Positions 1-5,720 of a stretch of DNA of 5,720 bases are shown here, in pieces; the first letter of the stretch is position 1; the number at the start of each line of letters is the position of its first letter. The notes beneath the pieces were generated by a model, which was given only the letters and a program-made list of their open reading frames with translations, was not told the DNA's origin and made no database searches. The stretch comes from Comamonadaceae bacterium (GTDB lineage Bacteria; Pseudomonadota; Gammaproteobacteria; Burkholderiales; Burkholderiaceae_C). The stretch covers positions 1 to 5,720 of the forward strand of contig CANIDW010000112.1 in the NCBI GenBank assembly GCA_947466165.1, read 5' to 3'. The translations under genes and the position numbers were made by a program.

Positions 1-1379
1 CCAGCTACAGCCCAGACCGGCAAATAGCCCAGCTGCGCGTGCCCCCGCATTCCATTGAAGGCGAGTCCAGCGTGCTGGGCGGCTTGCTGCTGGACAACAG
101 CGCCTGGGACCGGGTGGGCGATCTGCTGGTGGACGAGGATTTTTACCGCTATGAGCACAAACTTGTTTATGCCGCGGTAGGCGCACTGATCAACGCCAGC
201 AAACCGGCCGATGTGATCACGGTCTATGAATACTTGCAATCTCAGGGCAAGGCCGACGATGTAGGCGGCTTGGGCTACCTCAATTCTCTGGCGCAGTACG
301 TGCCGAGCGCAGCCAATGTGCGTCGCTACGCGGAGATCGTGCGCGAGCGCTCCATCCTGCGCAAGCTGGTCAAGGCCAGTGACGAAATCGCGACCCAGGC
401 CTTCAGTCCGCAGGGCAAGGCGGTGGCCACCATCCTGGACGAGGCCGAGCAAAAGATTTTCAAGATCGGCGAGCAGGGCTCGCGCATGAAGCAGGGCTTT
501 CACAGCATGGACACGCTGGTGGTCAATTTGCTGGACCGTGTCACTGAAATGTCGAAAAACCCCAATGACATCACCGGCGTGCCCACCGGCTTTCATGACC
601 TGGACCGCGAGACCTCGGGCTTTCAGAAAGGCGACCTGATCATTCTCGCGGCGCGACCATCCATGGGCAAGACAGCGCTGGCCATCAATATTGCCGAGCA
701 TGTGGCGCTCAACGAAGGTCTGCCGGTGGCCGTGTTTTCTATGGAGATGGGTGCCTCCCAGTTGGCGGTGCGTATCGTCGGCTCTATCGGGCGCATTGAC
801 CAGAGCCATCTGCGCACCGGCAAGCTGTCCCCTGAGGAGTGGCCGCGCCTGATCGAATCGATCGAGAAGTTGCGCAATATTTCTTTGCACATTGATGAAA
901 CTCCGGGCCTGACAGTCAGCGAGTTGCGCGCCAATGCCCGCCGGCTGTCCCGCCACTTCGGCCAACTGGGTTTGATTGTGGTCGACTACCTGCAGCTCAT
1001 GAGTGTCTCTAGCAGCATGAATGAAGAAAACCGTGCCACTGCCGTGGGCGAGATTTCACGCGGCCTGAAAATGCTGGCCAAAGAGTTGCAATGCCCGGTA
1101 CTTGCTTTGTCGCAGCTCAGCCGCGGCGTCGAGTCGCGCACAGACAAACGGCCCATGATGAGTGACTTGCGTGAGTCCGGTGCGATCGAGCAGGATGCCG
1201 ACGTCATCATGTTCATTTACCGCGACGAGTACTACACCAAAGAAGCCTGTAAAGAGCCAGGTGTTGCCGAGGTGATCATCAGCAAGCAGCGTAACGGCCC
1301 GACCGGCACCGTCAAGCTGACTTTCTTGAACCGCATCACCAAGTTTGAAAGCATGGCGCGCGACCATGGCAGTTACTGA
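1..1379 (+). CDS. dnaB: Replicative DNA helicase DnaB (5' end outside window)
   Basis: Hexameric 5'-3' helicase that unwinds DNA at the replication fork and recruits primase. The frame is open from base 3 to the left edge, reading SYSPDRQIAQLRVPPHSIE, so the GTG at 39 is an internal valine and the true start lies upstream; 458 residues are visible (E. coli DnaB has 471). Counting the codon at 39 as 1: the N-terminal helical domain (VPPHSIEGESSVLGG onward) spans about 1-105, a linker about 105-180, and the RecA-like motor domain about 180-440. Seen in the motor: Walker A ARPSMGKT (205-212, nt 651-674), catalytic glutamate in SMEM (E236), Walker B LIVVDYLQL (D316), sensor glutamine in LSQLSR (Q359), and the KQRNG finger (K416, R418). 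All key residues are present, with no intein or disruption. In related genomes dnaB commonly follows rplI; that neighbour would be off the left edge. A 56-nt gap separates it from the preferred maiA start. Identification is near certain. Confidence 0.98.
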   Translation, partial: SYSPDRQIAQLRVPPHSIEGESSVLGGLLLDNSAWDRVGDLLVDEDFYRYEHKLVYAAVGALINASKPADVITVYEYLQSQGKADDVGGLGYLNSLAQYVPSAANVRRYAEIVRERSILRKLVKASDEIATQAFSPQGKAVATILDEAEQKIFKIGEQGSRMKQGFHSMDTLVVNLLDRVTEMSKNPNDITGVPTGFHDLDRETSGFQKGDLIILAARPSMGKTALAINIAEHVALNEGLPVAVFSMEMGASQLAVRIVGSIGRIDQSHLRTGKLSPEEWPRLIESIEKLRNISLHIDETPGLTVSELRANARRLSRHFGQLGLIVVDYLQLMSVSSSMNEENRATAVGEISRGLKMLAKELQCPVLALSQLSRGVESRTDKRPMMSDLRESGAIEQDADVIMFIYRDEYYTKEACKEPGVAEVIISKQRNGPTGTVKLTFLNRITKFESMARDHGSY

Positions 1380-1435
1380 CCAGCCCCGGCTTTACGGCCT
1401 GCGCGTTTAGCGGATGCCGCGTGTATCCTTTCAAT

Positions 1436-2071
1436 ATGAAGTTGCACAGTTACTACCGGTCCTCGGCGTCCTTCAGGGTGCGCATTGCGCTCAATCTCAA
1501 GGGACTGGCTTACGACTACGTGCCTGTGCATTTGAATCGCGGCGACCATAAAAAACCGCCCTTTGCAGATTTGTCGGTCGACACGCTGGTGCCACTGCTT
1601 CAAACAGATGGCGAACTTCTATCGCAATCGATGGCCATCATCGAGTACCTGGACGAAACCCATCCCAACCCGCCCCTGTTACCGGCCGATGCGCTGGGAC
1701 GGGCCAAAGTGCGGGCGCTGGCGCAGTCGGTGGCGTGTGAAATACACCCGCTTAACAACCTGCGCGTGCTCAAGCACCTGGTCAGGGAGCTGAAAATTGA
1801 CGAAGCCGCCAAAAATGGCTGGTACCACCATTGGTGCCGCACCGGCCTGCAAGCCTTTGAACGTCAATTGGCCCAGCTGCCGCCTGCTCTTTACTGCTAC
1901 GGTCAGACCCCGACCCTGGCCGACTGCTGCCTGGTGCCGCAGATCTTCAACGCCCAACGCTTTGAGGTGAACTTGACGGGTTTGCCGCGCACCATGGCGG
2001 CTTTTGAGGCTTGCATGGCTCTGCCGGCGTTTGCCCTGGCCCAGCCCTCTGCCTGCCCGGACAACGAGTAG
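1436..2071 (+). CDS. maiA: Maleylacetoacetate (or maleylpyruvate) isomerase, zeta-class GST
   Basis: Cytoplasmic glutathione-dependent cis-trans isomerase, expected to convert maleylacetoacetate to fumarylacetoacetate in tyrosine/homogentisate breakdown, or maleylpyruvate to fumarylpyruvate in gentisate breakdown. The 211-residue length fits the family. The N-terminal thioredoxin fold carries the zeta signature RSSASFRVRIAL (residues 8-19; Ser9/Ser10 are the active-site pair), the cis-proline VP (52-53) and the glutathione-binding QS (64-65). The all-helical C-terminal domain has CEIHPLNNLRVL (101-112), TPTLADCCLVPQIFNAQRF (158-176) and the typical tail ACMALPAF..QPSACPD. The ATG at 1436 was chosen because MKLHSYYRSS matches family starts; an in-frame GTG at 1421 would add five residues, and neither has a strong Shine-Dalgarno. 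The usual NPQ before LVP is replaced by SVD. No other homogentisate or gentisate gene is nearby, so the substrate is not settled by context. Family is certain; exact substrate is less so. Confidence 0.93.
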   Translation: MKLHSYYRSSASFRVRIALNLKGLAYDYVPVHLNRGDHKKPPFADLSVDTLVPLLQTDGELLSQSMAIIEYLDETHPNPPLLPADALGRAKVRALAQSVACEIHPLNNLRVLKHLVRELKIDEAAKNGWYHHWCRTGLQAFERQLAQLPPALYCYGQTPTLADCCLVPQIFNAQRFEVNLTGLPRTMAAFEACMALPAFALAQPSACPDNE

Positions 2072-2080
2072 AAAAACCCC

Positions 2081-2917
2081 TTGAACACGCACTGGCACCC
2101 CGAATGGTTGATTCCACAGTGGCCTGCGCCCAGCGGGGTTCGCGCTGTGTTCACCAGCCGGGCCGGCGGTCAATCACCCGCGCCTTGGGACAGCCTGAAC
2201 CTGGGCGATCATGTGCAGGATGCGCCGTCCCGGGTGGCAGCCAACCGGCAAACTCTGGCTTTGGCGACGGCTTGCCGGCCTGTTTTTTTGCGTCAGGTGC
2301 ATGGCGAGCAGGTGGCCGTGCTGGAAGCCCAAAGTTTGGGCCACAGCGACCCGCAGGCGGATGCAGCCGTCACCCGTGAGGGCGGCCTAGGTTGCACCAT
2401 CATGGTGGCTGACTGCCTGCCGGTTCTGCTGGCGCACCTTGACTTGCCTGTGGTGGCTGCAGCCCATGCCGGTTGGCGCGGTCTGGCCGGTCTGGGGGCA
2501 GGGGGCTTACCAGGTTCGTCGGCAGGTGTGTTGGGCACTGTTTTCAGCCGCTTTGCCGACTTGGCCGGGCAAAGCCAGGCGCAGGCTGCGCAAAGAACCA
2601 TTGCCTGGCTGGGGCCTTGCATAGGGACCGGCGCCTTTGAAGTGGGCGCTGAGGTGAAAGAGGCTTTTGAAGCCTGGCACCCGGGCTCTGGCGCTTATTT
2701 TGAACTGCTACCTGGCTCTTCAGCCAAATACCTGGCTGACTTGGCGGGGCTGGCCCGACTCAAACTGCATGCCCTGGGCATTGCCGGGGTGTACGGCAAC
2801 GACGGCAGCCCCGGCTGGTGCACTGTGGGCCAGCCTTCAAGCTTCTTTTCGCACCGCCGCGACACTGCCCTCGGCCACAGCACCGGCCGCATGGCCGCTT
2901 GTATCTGGCAGACTTGA
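2081..2917 (+). CDS. pgeF: Peptidoglycan editing factor PgeF / YfiH laccase-domain protein
   Basis: Member of the YfiH (DUF152, multicopper polyphenol oxidase-like) family. E. coli YfiH/PgeF acts on precursors in which L-Ser wrongly replaces L-Ala in the muropeptide stem; the animal homologue LACC1/FAMIN acts on purine nucleosides. Metal-ligand motifs are intact: RQVHG (His74), VADCLPVLL (Cys112) and AAAHAGWRG (His129), with spacing close to E. coli His71/Cys107/His124. Further family blocks are WLGPCIG, AFEVG, YGNDGSPGWCTV and the tail FFSHRRD..TGRMAACIW. At 278 residues it is longer than E. coli YfiH (about 243). Part of the excess is an 11-residue glycine/serine-rich insert (nt 2492-2524) just after HAGWRGLAG. 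The start is TTG at 2081: the maiA TAG at 2069-2071 is in the same frame and blocks anything further upstream, and no ATG precedes the conserved EWLIPQWPAP block. It follows maiA by 9 nt, suggesting co-transcription. The 3' end overlaps the antisense small membrane-protein gene. Family is secure; the start is moderately sure. Confidence 0.93.
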   Translation: MNTHWHPEWLIPQWPAPSGVRAVFTSRAGGQSPAPWDSLNLGDHVQDAPSRVAANRQTLALATACRPVFLRQVHGEQVAVLEAQSLGHSDPQADAAVTREGGLGCTIMVADCLPVLLAHLDLPVVAAAHAGWRGLAGLGAGGLPGSSAGVLGTVFSRFADLAGQSQAQAAQRTIAWLGPCIGTGAFEVGAEVKEAFEAWHPGSGAYFELLPGSSAKYLADLAGLARLKLHALGIAGVYGNDGSPGWCTVGQPSSFFSHRRDTALGHSTGRMAACIWQT

Positions 2918-3148
2918 TTGCTCGGGAGGCCGGGCCGGCTCTGTGAGGCTGTCTTCGGCCAGCGCCTTGGCCTTGAGCTTGCGACGGCGGGCTGGCGTGT
3001 TCATCACATACATCACCAGCGCCAGCGGCAAAGCGCCGTACAGCAAAAAAGTCATCAAGGCACCTAAAACAGTGCCGTTGCTGCTGGTGGCTTCAGCGAC
3101 GCTCATCATCAGCACGACATAAATCCATGCAATTGCGGTCAGGTACAT
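2837..3148 (-). CDS. Small two-helix membrane protein of unknown function
   Basis: A 103-residue protein that I cannot assign to a named family. From the ATG at 3148 (a TTG directly before it at 3151 would add one residue), residues 2-19 (YLTAIAWIYVVLMMSVAE) and about 26-49 (TVLGALMTFLLYGALPLALVMYVM) are two clear hydrophobic helices joined by a short polar loop. A basic stretch TPARRRKLKAKA (51-62) then predicts a cytoplasmic C-terminus, so both ends are probably cytoplasmic. The tail (63-103) is polar, Pro/Ser/Ala-rich and probably disordered. The part beyond the pgeF stop (2918-3148) is free of antisense constraint and still reads as a good membrane protein, which supports it as a real gene. 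Its last 78 coding bases plus stop (2837-2917) lie opposite the pgeF 3' end with codon boundaries in register. No strong Shine-Dalgarno is visible. It is divergent from phaC; I vaguely recall similar short proteins in other Comamonadaceae but cannot verify this. No function is proposed. Confidence 0.75.
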   Translation of the reverse strand: MYLTAIAWIYVVLMMSVAEATSSNGTVLGALMTFLLYGALPLALVMYVMNTPARRRKLKAKALAEDSLTEPARPPEQSSLPDTSGHAAGAVAEGSVAAVRKEA

Positions 3149-3158
3149 CAAAGTTAAG

Positions 3159-3197
3159 GCATAGTCAGGTTAAAGAAACTAAACGCGTGCATAGTCA
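3159..3197. repeat. 9-bp direct repeat pair GCATAGTCA, 30 bp apart
   Basis: GCATAGTCA occurs at 3159-3167 and again at 3189-3197, exactly 30 bp start to start, close to three helical turns, so both copies face the same side of the DNA. The pair sits in the divergent region between the small membrane-protein gene and phaC. One copy overlaps the candidate minus-strand -35 and the other its predicted start site. The geometry would suit a dimeric or cooperative regulator. The repeat is seen; the role is inference. Confidence 0.45.
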
Positions 3198-3198
3198 A
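3169..3198 (-). promoter_or_regulatory. Candidate sigma-70 promoter for the small membrane-protein gene
   Basis: Read on the minus strand, TTGACT (3198-3193, five of six bases matching TTGACA) is followed after 18 nt by TTTAAC (3174-3169, four of six matching TATAAT). Transcription would begin near 3162, leaving a leader of about 14 nt before the ATG at 3148. The -35 hexamer lies inside one copy of the TGACTATGC direct repeat. This is a consensus match only and could be chance in AT-richer DNA. Confidence 0.35.
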
Positions 3199-3228
3199 CA
3201 AGGCAGAATAAGCTAAATCTGCAACAGA

Positions 3229-3242
3229 GTCTTTTTAAAGAC
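3229..3242. promoter_or_regulatory. Perfect inverted repeat GTCTTT-TT-AAAGAC upstream of phaC
   Basis: A perfect 6-bp palindrome with a 2-bp spacer lies 19 bp before the phaC Shine-Dalgarno. A 2-nt loop is too tight for a good RNA hairpin, so a protein operator is the more likely reading if it is functional. Just upstream, TCTG-CAA-CAGA (3218-3228) is a second, shorter dyad. PHA operons are commonly controlled by PhaR-type repressors, but I cannot match this to a defined PhaR site. Confidence 0.35.
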
Positions 3243-3261
3243 CATCGCTTTCACGCAGATT

Positions 3262-3267
3262 GAGGAG
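3262..3267 (+). promoter_or_regulatory. Shine-Dalgarno of phaC (GAGGAG)
   Basis: GAGGAG lies 5 nt before the ATG at 3273 and is a strong ribosome binding site. It fixes the phaC start; no earlier in-frame start has comparable support. Confidence 0.85.
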
Positions 3268-3272
3268 ACAAC

Positions 3273-4985
3273 ATGAATTCTGACGCAAACTGGGCGCAAC
3301 TGGCCCGGCAATTTCAAGACAGCCTGAGTCAAGGCATGCAAAAGGCCATGGACAGCGTGCCCAGCGTACTGATGCAAGGCGTGCCGGCTGTCAAAGACCC
3401 TTTTGCCGGCTTGCAATTAGACCCGGCCAAACTGCTGGAAATCCAGCAGTCCTACCTGCAGCAGGCCGGTGACTTGTGGAACTCCGGCATCTCGGCTGAG
3501 GCAGCCCAGCTCAAGCCTGTGGCCGACCGCCGCTTTGCCGGCGAGGCCTGGAGCAGCAACCCGGTCGCGCACTTCTGCGCTGCCAGCTACATGATCAACG
3601 CGCAGGCCCTGATGGGCCTGGCGCAAGCCGTTGAAGGCGATGAAAAAACCCGCGCCCGGGTGCGCTTTGCCGTAGAGCAGTGGCTGGCCGCCAGCGCCCC
3701 AAGCAACTTTCTGGCTTTGAATGCAGAGGCGCAGAAAAAAGCACTGGACACCCAGGGCCAGAGCATTGCCCAGGGCCTGCAAAACCTGATGCACGACATG
3801 CGCCAGGGCCATGTTTCTATGACCGATGAAAGCGTTTTTGAGGTCGGTAAAAACGTCGCCACCACCGAAGGCGCAGTGGTCTTTGAAAACGAATTTTTCC
3901 AGCTGCTCGAGTACAAGCCGCTCACCACCAAGGTGCATGGAAAGCCTTTCCTATTGGTGCCGCCCTGCATCAACAAGTTTTACATTCTGGACCTGCAACC
4001 CGAGAACTCACTGATTCGCTACGCTGTGGCGCAGGGGCACCGCACTTTTGTGGTCAGCTGGCGCAACCCCGACGAGTCCATGCAGGACAAAACCTGGGAC
4101 GACTACATCGAGCATGCTGCTATCAAGGCGATTGCTGTCACGCAAGAGATCACCGGCGCCAAAGACATCAACGCGCTGGGCTTTTGCGTGGGCGGTACCA
4201 TTTTGAGCACTGCGCTGGCCGTGCTGGCTGCGCGCGGCGAAAAGCCGGTGGCCAGCCTGACCCTGCTGACCTCTTTGCTGGATTTCTCGGACACCGGCAT
4301 CCTGGACATCTTCATTGACGAGACGGCCGTGAAATTCCGCGAAATGCAAATGGGCAGCGGCGGTCTGCTCAAAGGCCAGGACCTGGCATCGACCTTCAGC
4401 TTTTTGCGTCCCAATGACCTGGTCTGGAATTACGTGGTCGGCAACTACCTCAAAGGTGAAACGCCGCCGCCTTTTGACCTGCTGTACTGGAACAGCGACT
4501 CCACCAACCTGCCCGGGCCTTTTTACGCCTGGTACCTGCGCAACACCTACTTTGAGAACAGCCTGGTCAAGCGCGGCAAGCTCACGGTTTGCGGTGAAAA
4601 GATCGATTTATCAAAGCTCGACATGCCGGCCTACATCTACGGCTCGCGTGAAGACCATATCGTGCCGATAGGCGGCGCTTACGCCTCGACCCAGGTGCTC
4701 AAAGGCCCCAAGCGTTTTGTCATGGGTGCCTCGGGGCATATTGCCGGTGTGATCAATCCGCCCGCCAAGAAAAAGCGTTCCCACTGGATTGGCGACAAAC
4801 TGCCGGTATCCCAGCAAGCCTGGTTGGCGGGTGCGACAGAGCATGCCGGCAGCTGGTGGCCTGATTGGGCGGCATGGCTCAAGGCTCATGCGGGCCCGCA
4901 AATTGCTGCACCGAAAAGCTATGGCAGTCGCAAATACAAAGCCCGCGAGCCTGCGCCGGGGCGTTACGTCAAGGCCAAGGCCTGA
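3273..4985 (+). CDS. phaC: Class I polyhydroxyalkanoate (PHB) synthase PhaC
   Basis: Polymerises (R)-3-hydroxybutyryl-CoA and other short-chain hydroxyacyl-CoAs into polyester at the surface of storage granules, releasing CoA. The product has 570 residues (C. necator PhaC has 589). The N-terminal region (about 1-185) is the less conserved part tied to dimerisation and granule association. The alpha/beta-hydrolase catalytic domain follows, beginning around FEVGKNVATTEGAVVFENE. The lipase-like box GFCVGG holds the nucleophile Cys305 (nt 4185-4187). Asp461 in YGSREDHIVP and His489 in GASGHIAGVINPP complete the triad; the Asp-His spacing of 28 equals that of C. necator Asp480/His508. PPCINKFYILD (Cys232) and the C-terminal GSWWPDW and EPAPGRYVKAKA are also conserved. 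Length and the absence of a phaE or phaR subunit gene beside it indicate class I. A strong Shine-Dalgarno sets the start. It is followed by the thiolase gene after 68 nt with no clear terminator between, so a phaCA operon is likely. Confidence 0.98.
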   Translation: MNSDANWAQLARQFQDSLSQGMQKAMDSVPSVLMQGVPAVKDPFAGLQLDPAKLLEIQQSYLQQAGDLWNSGISAEAAQLKPVADRRFAGEAWSSNPVAHFCAASYMINAQALMGLAQAVEGDEKTRARVRFAVEQWLAASAPSNFLALNAEAQKKALDTQGQSIAQGLQNLMHDMRQGHVSMTDESVFEVGKNVATTEGAVVFENEFFQLLEYKPLTTKVHGKPFLLVPPCINKFYILDLQPENSLIRYAVAQGHRTFVVSWRNPDESMQDKTWDDYIEHAAIKAIAVTQEITGAKDINALGFCVGGTILSTALAVLAARGEKPVASLTLLTSLLDFSDTGILDIFIDETAVKFREMQMGSGGLLKGQDLASTFSFLRPNDLVWNYVVGNYLKGETPPPFDLLYWNSDSTNLPGPFYAWYLRNTYFENSLVKRGKLTVCGEKIDLSKLDMPAYIYGSREDHIVPIGGAYASTQVLKGPKRFVMGASGHIAGVINPPAKKKRSHWIGDKLPVSQQAWLAGATEHAGSWWPDWAAWLKAHAGPQIAAPKSYGSRKYKAREPAPGRYVKAKA

Positions 4986-5039
4986 GGCTCCTCGAAGCCG
5001 GCGCAGTGCTCATGCTCTCATCACAAAGCTTATCAACCT

Positions 5040-5044
5040 AAGGA
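5040..5044 (+). promoter_or_regulatory. Shine-Dalgarno of the thiolase gene (AAGGA)
   Basis: AAGGA lies 9 nt before the ATG at 5054 within an A-rich stretch, a good ribosome binding site. The rest of the 4986-5039 spacer holds only a weak 4-bp stem (GGCT at 4986-4989 with AGCC at 4996-4999, no T tract), so I see no terminator between the two genes. Confidence 0.75.
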
Positions 5045-5053
5045 AATAGAAAA

Positions 5054-5720
5054 ATGGATGACATCGTTATTGTTTCAGCCGCCCGTACCGCCGTCGGAAA
5101 GTTTGGTGGATCGCTGGCCAAGACGCCCGCCACCGAACTGGGCGCTGCTGTCATCAAGGCCGTGCTCGAGCGCTCGGGCCTGTCTGCTGAGCAGATCGGC
5201 GAAGTCATCATGGGTCAGGTGTTGGCCGCTGGTGTAGGACAGAACCCGGCGCGCCAGTCTGTCGTCAAGGCCGGTTTCCCGCACGCCATTCCAGGCCTGA
5301 CCATCAACGCTGTTTGCGGCTCGGGTCTCAAAGCCGTCATGCTGGCCGCGCAGTCTGTGGCCACCGGCGACAGCGACATTGTGATTGCCGGCGGACAGGA
5401 AAACATGAGCGCATCGCCGCACGTACTCAACGGCTCGCGCGACGGCCAGCGCATGGGTGACTGGAAGATGGTCGACACCATGATCGTGGACGGCCTGTGG
5501 GACGTCTACAACCAGTACCACATGGGCATCACCGCTGAAAACGTGGCCAAGAAATACGGCATAGACCGCGCCATGCAGGACGCGCTGGCACTGGCCAGCC
5601 AGACCAAGGCCGCTGCCGCGCAAGACGCCGGCAAGTTCAAAGACGAGATCGTGCCTTTCTTGATCGCCCAGAAAAAGGGTGACCCCATTGTTTTTGCGGC
5701 GGACGAATTCATCAACCGCA
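5054..5720 (+). CDS. phaA: Acetyl-CoA acetyltransferase / beta-ketothiolase PhaA (3' end outside window)
   Basis: Thiolase that condenses two acetyl-CoA to acetoacetyl-CoA, the first step of PHB synthesis. The window contains 222 complete codons of an expected 390 or so and no stop before the right edge. The start MDDIVIVSAARTAVGKFGG is the typical thiolase N-terminus. GQNPARQ (62-68) and the nucleophile loop NAVCGSGLKAV follow, with catalytic Cys88 (nt 5315-5317) that is acylated during the reaction. AGGQENMSASPH (about 113-124) and GITAENVAKKYGI are also family blocks. The position before Val-Cys is Ala where many phaA products have Lys; I regard this as ordinary variation. The C-terminal half with the catalytic His and second Cys is not in the window. 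Placement right after phaC makes a biosynthetic PHB thiolase more likely than a degradative one; phaB would be expected further right. Membership of the thiolase family is near certain and the phaA assignment likely. Confidence 0.95.
   Translation, partial: MDDIVIVSAARTAVGKFGGSLAKTPATELGAAVIKAVLERSGLSAEQIGEVIMGQVLAAGVGQNPARQSVVKAGFPHAIPGLTINAVCGSGLKAVMLAAQSVATGDSDIVIAGGQENMSASPHVLNGSRDGQRMGDWKMVDTMIVDGLWDVYNQYHMGITAENVAKKYGIDRAMQDALALASQTKAAAAQDAGKFKDEIVPFLIAQKKGDPIVFAADEFINR

Noticed and set aside
39..41. GTG as the start of dnaB
   Set aside because: The frame stays open to the left edge and the upstream residues (SPDRQIAQLR) look like genuine DnaB N-terminal sequence, so the gene is truncated by the window rather than starting here.
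1679..2173. Minus-strand open frame of 164 codons across maiA and the pgeF start
   Set aside because: It is antisense to well-conserved genes, has no recognisable domain, and is the kind of open frame expected opposite GC-rich coding sequence.
2494..2505. GGGGGCAGGGGG as a G-quadruplex or phase-variable tract
   Set aside because: Only two G tracts are present, too few for a canonical quadruplex, and each run is just five bases and lies inside an intact frame.
2667..3122. Plus-strand open frame of 151 codons running past the pgeF stop
   Set aside because: It is out of frame with pgeF over conserved PgeF sequence and antisense to the membrane-protein gene; its composition (Trp/Cys/Arg-rich, then low-complexity Ala/Ser/Leu) is that of a shadow frame.
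3192..3219. Plus-strand promoter TAGTCA-16-TAAATC for phaC
   Set aside because: The -10 matches only three of six consensus bases and the spacing is short; too weak to annotate, though phaC must have a promoter in or near 3150-3250.
3417..4414. Long minus-strand open frames opposite phaC
   Set aside because: They mirror phaC codons, show no protein-like domain pattern and have no start context; phaC on the plus strand is unmistakable.
5309..5320. Thiolase nucleophile loop reading NAVCG rather than NKVCG
   Set aside because: The catalytic Cys and the following GSG are intact; the preceding residue varies among thiolases.
1..5720. CRISPR arrays, insertion sequences, tRNAs, phage or defence genes
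   Set aside because: No repeated spacer pattern, transposase motif, terminal inverted repeat pair or tRNA-like sequence was seen; nearly all bases are accounted for by six housekeeping or metabolic genes.

Overview
This window looks like an ordinary chromosomal segment of a betaproteobacterium, most likely Burkholderiales and probably Comamonadaceae (Polaromonas/Rhodoferax-like). The assignment rests on GC-rich codon use, a class I PHA synthase whose C-terminal half is very close to the Cupriavidus necator enzyme as I remember it, and DnaB, MaiA and PgeF sequences of betaproteobacterial type. Genus-level placement is inference. There is no mobile element, CRISPR array, tRNA, rRNA or obvious defence or secondary-metabolite gene.

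Left part (1-2917, + strand): the 3' portion of dnaB (replicative helicase, its start lies left of the window), then maiA (zeta-class glutathione transferase, maleylacetoacetate/maleylpyruvate isomerase type), then pgeF (YfiH/laccase-domain protein) only 9 nt after maiA and in the same reading frame. The three are co-oriented with small gaps and could be co-transcribed, but they do not form one pathway: replication, aromatic/tyrosine catabolism and cell-wall precursor quality control.

Middle (2837-3272): a small minus-strand gene encodes a two-helix membrane protein of unknown function. Its last 27 codons, stop included, lie antisense to the 3' end of pgeF. It is divergent from phaC. The roughly 120-bp AT-richer region between the two genes holds a 9-bp direct repeat spaced 30 bp apart, a perfect 6-2-6 palindrome, and a plausible minus-strand promoter.

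Right part (3273-5720, + strand): phaC (class I polyhydroxyalkanoate synthase, complete, catalytic triad present) followed after 68 nt by the first 222 codons of an acetyl-CoA acetyltransferase (phaA-like beta-ketothiolase). This is the start of a standard phaCA(B) operon. The thiolase condenses two acetyl-CoA, a reductase (expected to the right, not seen) makes 3-hydroxybutyryl-CoA, and PhaC polymerises it into PHB granules.

I found no convincing undescribed system. The items most worth a second look are the unknown membrane protein with its antisense overlap, the repeats in the phaC upstream region, and an 11-residue insertion beside the metal site of PgeF.
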